A stretch of 11,997 nt of DNA from Betaproteobacteria bacterium (GTDB lineage Bacteria > Pseudomonadota > Gammaproteobacteria > Burkholderiales > SG8-41), in the NCBI GenBank assembly GCA_023266245.1, contig JAHFRO010000066.1:1-11997 (forward strand), read 5' to 3'. How positions within the stretch are numbered: position 1 is the stretch's first letter; each line of letters starts with the position of its first letter. The position numbers and the translations under genes were made by a program. The notes beneath the pieces are model-generated. The model worked only from the letters and a program-made list of their open reading frames with translations. It was not told the origin of the DNA and did not search any database. Of this stretch, positions 6,541 through 11,997 are shown one piece after another.

Positions 6541-6732
6541 GCGCAAAATCCGCGAAATCGCTCGTGCCCTTGCGCGGTGCGCGTTTCGAGAATAGAAATC
6601 GTTCGAACGACAACTCTGTCATAGCGGTTGGCATAACGGTAGCCAGTGGCATAAAGTGGCTAATATAGGTGCTCAGCGCCCCGCATCGGTCGGCAATTCG
6701 CGGAGTGAGCATGGTCGTACTCCCAGACAAGG
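6541..6732. other. Intergenic DNA upstream of the transporter operon, possible promoter
   Basis: No gene is recognised in this stretch. It holds a 12-bp perfect palindrome, TCGTTCGAACGA (6599-6610), suitable in form as a small operator. A weak sigma70-like pair follows: TTGGCA at 6628-6633 and CATAAA at 6650-6655, with a 16-bp spacer. A near-repeat of the GGCATAA segment occurs (6630-6636 and 6648-6654), along with an AT-richer TAATATA at 6661-6667. The first gene of the operon starts at 6733. Its only nearby Shine-Dalgarno-like bases, AAGG, directly abut the ATG, so initiation there may be weak. The promoter is a candidate only. Confidence 0.3.
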
Positions 6733-7533
6733 ATGAGCGAACCGCTTCTAACGGTGGAGGACCTCCACCTCGCCTTCGGGGGGGTGCGCGCCCTGCGGGG
6801 CGTCGGCCTCGAGGTGCGCCGGGGCGAGATCTTCTCGCTGATCGGTCCGAACGGCGCCGGCAAGACGGTGCTGCTCAACTGCGTAAACGGCCTCTATCCG
6901 CCGGAGCGCGGGCGCATCCTCTTCGAGGGGCGCGACCTCGACGGCGTAAAGCCCTACCGTCGCGCCGCCCTCGGCATCTCGCGCACCTTCCAGAAGATCG
7001 AGCTCTTCAGCGGGATGACGGTGCTCGACAACATCCGCCTGGGCCGCCATCTGCACCTGCGGACGGGACTGCTCACCGGCGCGCTCTACACCGGCCCTGC
7101 CGCCCGCGAGGAAATCGCGCACCGCGAGTTCATCGAGCGGGAGATCATCGACTTCCTGGAGATGACGCACTTGCGCGACAAGGTGGTCGGGATGCTCCCC
7201 TACGGCCTGCAGAAGCGTGTGGAGCTGGGGCGCGCGCTCGCCCTCAACCCAAAGCTCCTCCTGCTCGACGAACCGATGGCCGGACTCAACCTCGAGGAGG
7301 TCGAGGACATCGCCCGCTTCATCCTCGACATCAACGAGGAGGAGCGCTGGCGGGTGACGTGCATTCTCGTCGAGCACGATATGGGCGTGGTCATGGATAT
7401 CTCGCACCGGGTGGCGGTGCTGAATTTCGGCGAGAAGATCGCCGAGGGCACGCCCGAGGAGGTCCAAGCCGAGCCCCTGGTGCATCAGGCCTACCTGGGA
7501 GAGGAGCAGGGTGAATACACCTCACGCCGCTGA
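6733..7533 (+). CDS. Branched-chain amino acid-type ABC importer ATPase (LivG-like)
   Basis: A 266-residue cytoplasmic nucleotide-binding subunit that would power uptake with the LivH/LivM-like permeases encoded downstream. Visible motifs are Walker A GPNGAGKT (38-45), the Q-loop at Q87 (SRTFQK), a divergent signature LPYGLQKRVELGRAL (155-169) in place of LSGGQ, Walker B LLLLDEP (175-181) and the switch histidine H215 (VEHDM). The divergent signature and the long insert after the Q-loop are typical of LivG-like HAAT-family ATPases. The ATG at 6733 is the only start, because an in-frame stop lies at 6706-6708. Its spacing to AAGG is poor. The stop overlaps the next gene by 23 bp, implying translational coupling. 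The first-operon position just downstream of an IS remnant is notable. The transported substrate cannot be read from this subunit. Confidence 0.92.
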   Translation: MSEPLLTVEDLHLAFGGVRALRGVGLEVRRGEIFSLIGPNGAGKTVLLNCVNGLYPPERGRILFEGRDLDGVKPYRRAALGISRTFQKIELFSGMTVLDNIRLGRHLHLRTGLLTGALYTGPAAREEIAHREFIEREIIDFLEMTHLRDKVVGMLPYGLQKRVELGRALALNPKLLLLDEPMAGLNLEEVEDIARFILDINEEERWRVTCILVEHDMGVVMDISHRVAVLNFGEKIAEGTPEEVQAEPLVHQAYLGEEQGEYTSRR

Positions 7534-9448
7534 GAGCCGTCCGATCACACCGGACCTGACGCTGCCGAAGCTGCTCCTCGAGACCGCGCAGCGCTACGGC
7601 GACGGCAAGGTCGCGATGCGCGAAAAGGAATTCGGCATCTGGCGCCCGATCACCTGGCGGCGATACCGCGACGAGGTGCGGCATCTCGCGGTGGGGTTCG
7701 CTGCGCTCGGACTCCGTGCCGGCGACAAGGTCGCGCTCATCGGCCACAACCGCCCGGAATTGCTGTGGGCCGAGATGGCGGCGCTCGCCGTCGGCGGCGT
7801 CGTGGTCTGGCTCTACCAGGACGCGCTGCTCGACGAGGTCCAGTATGTGGTGGATCACTCCGACGCCCGCTTTCTGATCGGCGAAGGGCAGCAGGAAGTG
7901 GACAAGGGGCTTGCCGTCAAGGCGCGCTGCCCGAAGCTCGAGCGCATCATCTGGGACGACCCCAAGGGCTTGCGCGGCTACGACGACCCGGCACTCATGA
8001 GCCTGGCAGAGGTGCGCCGCCTGGGGCAAGAGGCTGACGCCGAGGACCCCGGAGCCTTCGCGCGTACGGTGGCGCGCGGCCGGGGAGACGATGTCGCGCT
8101 CCTCTTCTACACTTCGGGGACGACGGCCAAGCCCAAGGGCGCGCTGCTCACCCACACGAACATGCTGAAAATGGGCCAAAACCTCATGGCCGTGGACCCG
8201 TGCGGCGAACGCGACGACTTCGTGTCGTTCCTGCCCTTCTCCTGGATCGGCGAGCAGATGATGTCGGTCTCGTGCGGGCTCCAGGCGGGGTTCACGCTGA
8301 ATTTCCCCGAGGATCCGGAGACGGTCCAGCACGACATCCGTGAGATCGGGCCTCAGGTGCTGTTCTCACCGCCGCGGATTTATGAGCAGATGGTGCGGAC
8401 CGTTCAGGTAAAGGTGCTCGACGCGCCGGCCCTGAAGCGGAGGGTGTACGGCTGGGCCCGGAAGGTCGGCGACGAAGTGGCCGAGCGTGCGTTCGCCAAG
8501 AAGCCAATCCCCGGCGGCCTGCGGCTCAAGTACCGGTTGGCCGATCTGCTCGTCTTCCGCAAGCTGCGCGATCATCTCGGGCTGGCGCGCATCCGCCACG
8601 CGTACTCGGGCGGCGCCGCCCTCGGTCCCGATCACCTGCGGTTCTTCCATGGCATCGGCGTCAATCTGAAGCAGATCTACGGGCAGACCGAGATCGCCGG
8701 TATCTCGGTGGTCCACCGTGACGGCGACGTAAAGTTCGACACCTCGGGGCTGCCGATCCCCGAGACGGAGATCCGCATCTCCGCGGAGGGCGAGATCCTG
8801 TCCAGGAGCCCGTGCGTGTTCAAAGGCTACTACAAGATGCCGGAGGAGACGGCGCGTACGCTCAACGACGGCTGGCTGCATTCTGGCGACATCGGCTTCC
8901 TCGACGGCGAGGGCCACCTTGTCGTCTTCGACCGCCGCAAGGACGTGATGACGCTCGCCGACGGGAGCCGCTTCTCGCCGCAATTCATCGAGACCCGGTT
9001 GAAGTTCAGCCCGTACATCAAGGACGCCTGGGTCATCGGCCACCAGCGTAACGCCGTGACCGCCGTCGTCTGCATTGACGCCGGTGTGGTCGGCAAGTGG
9101 GCCGAGGAGCACCACATTCCCTATACCTCCTATCCGGAGCTGTCCCAGAAGGGCGAGGTGCGCGCCCTCGTCGCGCAGGCCGTCGGCCATGTCAACCAGG
9201 GGCTGCCGGCTGCCGCCCGCATCCAGCGCTTCGTGAACCTGCACAAGGAATTCGACGCCGACGACGAGGAGCTGACCCGGACCCGCAAGCTGCGCCGCGC
9301 CTTCCTCGAGGAGCGCTACCGCGACGTCGTTGCGGGGCTTTATTCGGGTTCGGGGGACATCGAGCTCGATACGACCGTCACCTACGAGGATGGCCGGGTC
9401 TCGCACTCGAAGACGACGCTGAGCGCCGTGGACGCGCCGGGGGCCTGA
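7511..9448 (+). CDS. Long-chain-type acyl-CoA synthetase (AMP-forming ligase)
   Basis: A 645-residue member of the ANL superfamily. It forms an acyl-adenylate from a carboxylic acid and ATP, then the CoA thioester. Motifs are the P-loop YTSGTTAKPKG (200-210), YGQTE (390-394), HSGDIG (457-462), the hinge DRRKD (474-478) and a C-terminal TRKLRR with K593 near the expected catalytic lysine region. Length and motifs fit the FadD15/FAA1-like long-chain branch, not the acetyl-CoA synthetase branch. The start is a GTG at 7511 with GGAGAGGAG (7498-7506) upstream. The conserved N-terminal segment (LPKLLLETAQRYGDGKVAMR) begins soon after, ruling out later starts. It overlaps the ATPase gene by 23 bp and abuts the livH-like gene directly, so it is an integral operon member. 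This context suggests that it activates the imported acid. The acid could be fatty, aromatic or terpenoid; the sequence does not decide. Confidence 0.93.
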   Translation: MNTPHAAESRPITPDLTLPKLLLETAQRYGDGKVAMREKEFGIWRPITWRRYRDEVRHLAVGFAALGLRAGDKVALIGHNRPELLWAEMAALAVGGVVVWLYQDALLDEVQYVVDHSDARFLIGEGQQEVDKGLAVKARCPKLERIIWDDPKGLRGYDDPALMSLAEVRRLGQEADAEDPGAFARTVARGRGDDVALLFYTSGTTAKPKGALLTHTNMLKMGQNLMAVDPCGERDDFVSFLPFSWIGEQMMSVSCGLQAGFTLNFPEDPETVQHDIREIGPQVLFSPPRIYEQMVRTVQVKVLDAPALKRRVYGWARKVGDEVAERAFAKKPIPGGLRLKYRLADLLVFRKLRDHLGLARIRHAYSGGAALGPDHLRFFHGIGVNLKQIYGQTEIAGISVVHRDGDVKFDTSGLPIPETEIRISAEGEILSRSPCVFKGYYKMPEETARTLNDGWLHSGDIGFLDGEGHLVVFDRRKDVMTLADGSRFSPQFIETRLKFSPYIKDAWVIGHQRNAVTAVVCIDAGVVGKWAEEHHIPYTSYPELSQKGEVRALVAQAVGHVNQGLPAAARIQRFVNLHKEFDADDEELTRTRKLRRAFLEERYRDVVAGLYSGSGDIELDTTVTYEDGRVSHSKTTLSAVDAPGA

Positions 9449-10333
9449 ATGCGGATTCTGCTCGAGCTGGTGTTGTCGGGGATCATGGTGGGCTCGATCT
9501 ACGCCCTGGTGGCCCTCGGCTGGACACTCATCTACAAATGCTCGGGGGTCCTCAACCTCGCCATGGGCGAGTTGACCCTGATCGGCGCCTATGTCTGTCT
9601 GACGTTTTACCAGTGGGGATTCCCGTTCCCGGTGGCGGTGCTCGCCATGCTGATCATGGGCTTCATCCTCGGTCTCGTCACCGAGCGGCTCTTCCTGCGC
9701 CGCATGATCGGCGAGCCGATCCTGTCGGTCATCATGATCACGGCCGGGCTCTCCTTCTTCTTCCGCGCGGTGGTGGGCTTCGTCTGGGGCACTGACACGG
9801 TGGTCTTCACTCCCCCCGTCTTCCCGCAGGAGCCGGTGCGCTTCCTCGGCATGGTGTTCGGGCAGGTCTATCTCTGGAGCTTCGTCGCGGCGATCGTGCT
9901 GCTGCTGGTATTCGTGTGGTTTTTCGAGCGCGGCCGCTGGGGGCTCTCGATGCAGGCGACCGCCGACGACGAGATGGCTGCACTCTCCCTCGGCGTGTCC
10001 GCCAAGTGGGTGTACGCGCTCGCCTGGGCCATCGCCTTCATGGCGGCAGGGGTGGGAGGTACACTCCTCGGGAACATCAACGGCCTCAACATCTCCGTCG
10101 GCTACCTCGGCCTCTTGGTACTGCCCGCCGTCGTCCTCGGGGGGCTCAACTCGATCCCGGGCGCGATCGTCGGCGGCATCGCGATCGGCGTGCTCCAGAA
10201 TCTTTCCGACGCTTATATCGGTCCACTGACGCAGGGCGGGGTGAAGGAGATCGCGCCCTTCGTCTTCATGATCGCCGTGCTGCTCATCCGGCCGTACGGA
10301 CTCTGGGGCTGGGTCAGAATCGAGCGTGTATGA
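9449..10333 (+). CDS. Branched-chain amino acid-type ABC permease (LivH-like)
   Basis: A 294-residue inner-membrane permease with about eight hydrophobic segments. The family hallmark SGVLNLAMGE (32-41) follows the first membrane span. The cytoplasmic coupling loop RGRWGLSMQATADDEMAALSLGV (from about 161) is the EAA-like contact with the ATPase. A late G-G-L-N-S-I-P-G-A-I-V-G-G segment is also typical of LivH. The ATG follows the ligase stop with no gap, and the last base of the gene lies in an ATGA overlap with the livM-like gene. Translation is probably coupled through the whole block. The length is normal and no defect is seen. It would pair with the LivM-like protein to form the heterodimeric channel. 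Confidence 0.93.
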   Translation: MRILLELVLSGIMVGSIYALVALGWTLIYKCSGVLNLAMGELTLIGAYVCLTFYQWGFPFPVAVLAMLIMGFILGLVTERLFLRRMIGEPILSVIMITAGLSFFFRAVVGFVWGTDTVVFTPPVFPQEPVRFLGMVFGQVYLWSFVAAIVLLLVFVWFFERGRWGLSMQATADDEMAALSLGVSAKWVYALAWAIAFMAAGVGGTLLGNINGLNISVGYLGLLVLPAVVLGGLNSIPGAIVGGIAIGVLQNLSDAYIGPLTQGGVKEIAPFVFMIAVLLIRPYGLWGWVRIERV

Positions 10334-11394
10334 CGTATCGGTCGAGCGGCGTCTATCACCAGACCTACGCGGCGAGCCACGCCTGGTGGCAGACGAATTT
10401 CGTCCGCGCCAAGATGGCGCTGCTCGTCCTCTTCGTCGCGACACTTCCGCTCTACGCCAACCTGTACGTCATCTCCGTCGCCAACATCGTGCTTTACACG
10501 ATGCTCTCCGCGCTCGGGGTGCAGCTGCTCACCGGCTACTGCGGGCAGATCACGCTTGGTCACGCGGCCTTCATCGCGGTCGGCGCTTACGTCACCGCCA
10601 TGGGCGTGCTCTTCTGGGGTCTGCCCTACCCGCTCGCCGCGCTCCTCGGCTGCCTGCTGGCCGGCCTTTGGTCGGTCGTCTTCGGATTGCCCTCGGCGCG
10701 CATCAAGGGCTTCTACCAGATCATGACGACGATGGCGGCGCAGTTCATCACCGTGGATTTCATCATCACCCACTACGTCAGCCGGGTAGGCGGGCGCGAG
10801 CACTACTTCTCGCTGCCTCCGGGGACCATCACCATCGGCGGCTGGCCGGTGGACAGCGAAGTCAAGGTCTACTATCTGGCGGCCGTGCTCACCTTCGTCT
10901 GCTTCGCGGCGCTCGCCAACCTTCTTCGAACCAAGGTCGGGCGCGCGTGGATTGCCATCCGCGACAACGACATCGCGGCGGAGGCAATGGGCGTGAACGT
11001 CGTGGCCTATAAGCTCCTCGCCTTCTTCGCCGCCGGCGTGCTGGCCGGCGTGGCGGGGGCGGTGTGGATCCCGTCGCTGTATTTCGTGAGCCCCGAGCAC
11101 TTCCAGCTCTCGTGGAGCGTGTGGATCGTGGGCGTGATCCTCATCGGCGGGGTCGGCAGTCTGCACGGCGTCGCCTTCGGCGCCATCTTCGTCACCGTGA
11201 TCCTCGAGCTGCTGAAGCTCGCCGTGATCCCGCTCGCCGAGTTCTATCCGGCCCTCACCGAGCGATTTCTCTATCTGAAGGAGGCGGCCTTCGGACTCGC
11301 GATCGTGCTGTTCCTGCTATACGAGCCGCGCGGGCTGGCGTATCGTTGGCAGCAGCTCAAGAACTACTTCAATCTCTGGCCGTACGCTTACTGA
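10330..11394 (+). CDS. Branched-chain amino acid-type ABC permease (LivM-like)
   Basis: A 354-residue inner-membrane permease, partner of the LivH-like protein. After a polar N-terminus of about 28 residues come many hydrophobic spans, the LivM motif GYCGQITLGHAAFIAVGAY, and the coupling loop GRAWIAIRDNDIAAEAMGV (204-222). The start is the ATG at 10330, which overlaps the livH-like stop in ATGA. A longer open frame extends upstream to 9916, but that stretch is an out-of-frame shadow of the livH-like gene. The tail after the last span (EPRGLAYRWQQLKNYFNLWP) is typical of the family. It is followed after 16 bp by the binding-protein gene. The function is secure; the substrate is unknown. Confidence 0.93.
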   Translation: MTYRSSGVYHQTYAASHAWWQTNFVRAKMALLVLFVATLPLYANLYVISVANIVLYTMLSALGVQLLTGYCGQITLGHAAFIAVGAYVTAMGVLFWGLPYPLAALLGCLLAGLWSVVFGLPSARIKGFYQIMTTMAAQFITVDFIITHYVSRVGGREHYFSLPPGTITIGGWPVDSEVKVYYLAAVLTFVCFAALANLLRTKVGRAWIAIRDNDIAAEAMGVNVVAYKLLAFFAAGVLAGVAGAVWIPSLYFVSPEHFQLSWSVWIVGVILIGGVGSLHGVAFGAIFVTVILELLKLAVIPLAEFYPALTERFLYLKEAAFGLAIVLFLLYEPRGLAYRWQQLKNYFNLWPYAY

Positions 11395-11410
11395 TGACAA
11401 GGAGGGAACC

Positions 11411-11997
11411 ATGAAACGACTCACGCTGTGGATCCTCGCACTCGGCTTCGCGCTCGCGCTGCCCGCGGCGTGGGCGCAGGAGATCAAACTGGGGTCGCTC
11501 AACGACCTCACCGGCCCGACATCCGACGTCGGCAAGGACATCGCGCTCGGCATCCGGGAGGCCGTGCAGTACGTGAACGACACCGGCGGCATCAACGGCA
11601 AGCGGATTCGCCTGTACCTCTACGACTACGGCTACCGGGTTCCCGAGGCCATCACGACCTATAAGCGCTTCCGCGATTTCGACAAGGTCGTCGGCGTGCT
11701 GGGATGGGGGACCGGGGATACCGAGGCGCTCTCGCCCACGGTGGGCAAGGACCGCATCCCGTACCTCTCGCATTCGTTCGCGGCGAAGCTCACCGATCCG
11801 AAGACCGCGCCCTACAATTTCGTGTACGGGACCGACTACTCTTCGAACGCGCGAGCGGCCATGACCGCCTGGTTCGACGAGATCTGGATGAAGGACTCGC
11901 GCTTCCGCGACGCCCGCGCCAAGGGCGAAAAGCCGCGGGTCATCATGTTCTACGCCTTCCCCGTGCCGTACGCGAGCGCGCCCATCCGGGCGCTCAA
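11411..11997 (+). CDS. Periplasmic branched-chain amino acid-type substrate-binding protein (5' part)
   Basis: The gene runs off the right edge; 195 codons are visible with no stop. It starts at the ATG at 11411, with a strong AAGGAGGG (11399-11406) just upstream. Residues 1-22 form a Sec signal peptide: K2 R3, a hydrophobic core, then a cleavage site after A-W-A before QE. There is no lipobox cysteine, so it should be a soluble periplasmic protein. The mature start, IKLGSLNDLTGPTSDVGKDI, followed by GIREAVQYVNDTGGINGKRI, is the type I periplasmic-binding fold of LivK-like proteins (Peripla_BP_6 type). It would capture the ligand for the LivH/LivM/LivG-like transporter. The strong Shine-Dalgarno, compared with weak or overlapping sites upstream, fits the higher amount of binding protein needed. 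The ligand is unknown; the neighbouring acyl-CoA ligase points to a carboxylic acid. Confidence 0.92.
   Translation, partial: MKRLTLWILALGFALALPAAWAQEIKLGSLNDLTGPTSDVGKDIALGIREAVQYVNDTGGINGKRIRLYLYDYGYRVPEAITTYKRFRDFDKVVGVLGWGTGDTEALSPTVGKDRIPYLSHSFAAKLTDPKTAPYNFVYGTDYSSNARAAMTAWFDEIWMKDSRFRDARAKGEKPRVIMFYAFPVPYASAPIRAL

Noticed and set aside
6429..6730. Small open frames on both strands of the junction (6429-6668 plus, 6485-6730 minus)
   Set aside because: No recognisable protein and no good ribosome site. The plus frame only crosses the frameshifted transposase remnant.
6669..7514. 281-residue plus-strand frame overlapping the livG-like gene
   Set aside because: It is Arg/Gly/Pro-rich and motif-free. 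The other frame contains all ABC ATPase motifs.
9916..10329. Upstream extension of the livM-like frame to 9916
   Set aside because: This part is out of frame with the livH-like gene it overlaps and is Arg-rich. The ATG at 10330 in the ATGA overlap gives a normal LivM start.
896..10444. Long minus-strand open frames opposite phaC (896-2224), icmF (2883-4454, 4578-6209) and the ligase/permease genes (7391-8332, 8366-10444)
   Set aside because: They are antisense shadows caused by high GC3. Their translations are rich in Arg, His, Asp and Glu with low-complexity texture, have no recognisable domains, and lie opposite strongly supported genes.

Overview
The window looks like a chromosomal segment of a GC-rich proteobacterium. 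A betaproteobacterium is my best guess: there is a class I PHB synthase, a fused isobutyryl-CoA mutase, a LiuR-like MerR regulator and a dispersed repeat whose reading frames give the familiar FPRKRESR and ACAGMT strings. I cannot name the species. No tRNA, rRNA, CRISPR array, prophage or recognisable defence system was seen.

Left part (1-6368): acyl-CoA, polyhydroxyalkanoate and B12 chemistry. A MerR-family regulator (cut by the window edge) reads leftwards. It is divergent from phaC (353-2161), and the gap holds a perfect TTACGT-AA-ACGTAA inverted repeat inside a long-spacer promoter, as expected for MerR-type control. PhaC is convergent with a BtuF-like corrinoid-binding protein (2158-2994, minus), and their stop codons overlap in a TTAA. 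That gene is divergent, across 53 bp, from icmF (3048-6368). IcmF is the B12-dependent mutase fused to its own G-protein chaperone. Together these genes suggest branched-chain acyl-CoA carbon (isobutyryl-CoA to butyryl-CoA, plus leucine-derived acyl-CoAs) being tied to PHB metabolism; this link is inference. The icmF reading frame carries an in-frame, double-hairpin dispersed repeat in the linker between the G-protein and mutase domains. It is bracketed by 7-bp direct repeats exactly 32 codons apart.

Junction (6369-6732, 364 bp without an intact gene): it holds what looks like the left end of an ISL3-family insertion sequence. The first ~22 transposase codons survive, then a one-base frameshift and truncation follow. 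A 9-bp stem holds the transposase Shine-Dalgarno in its loop. A 12-bp perfect palindrome and a weak candidate promoter lie before the next operon.

Right part (6733-11997): a tightly packed plus-strand operon for a branched-chain amino acid-type (HAAT/Liv) ABC importer with an embedded acyl-CoA ligase. The order is livG-like ATPase, long-chain-type acyl-CoA synthetase, livH-like permease, livM-like permease, and the 5' part of a periplasmic binding protein that runs off the right edge. Overlapping or abutting genes imply translational coupling. The embedded ligase suggests that the imported substrate is a carboxylic acid activated to its CoA thioester on entry, rather than an amino acid. The second ATPase (livF) is not seen and is probably beyond the window.
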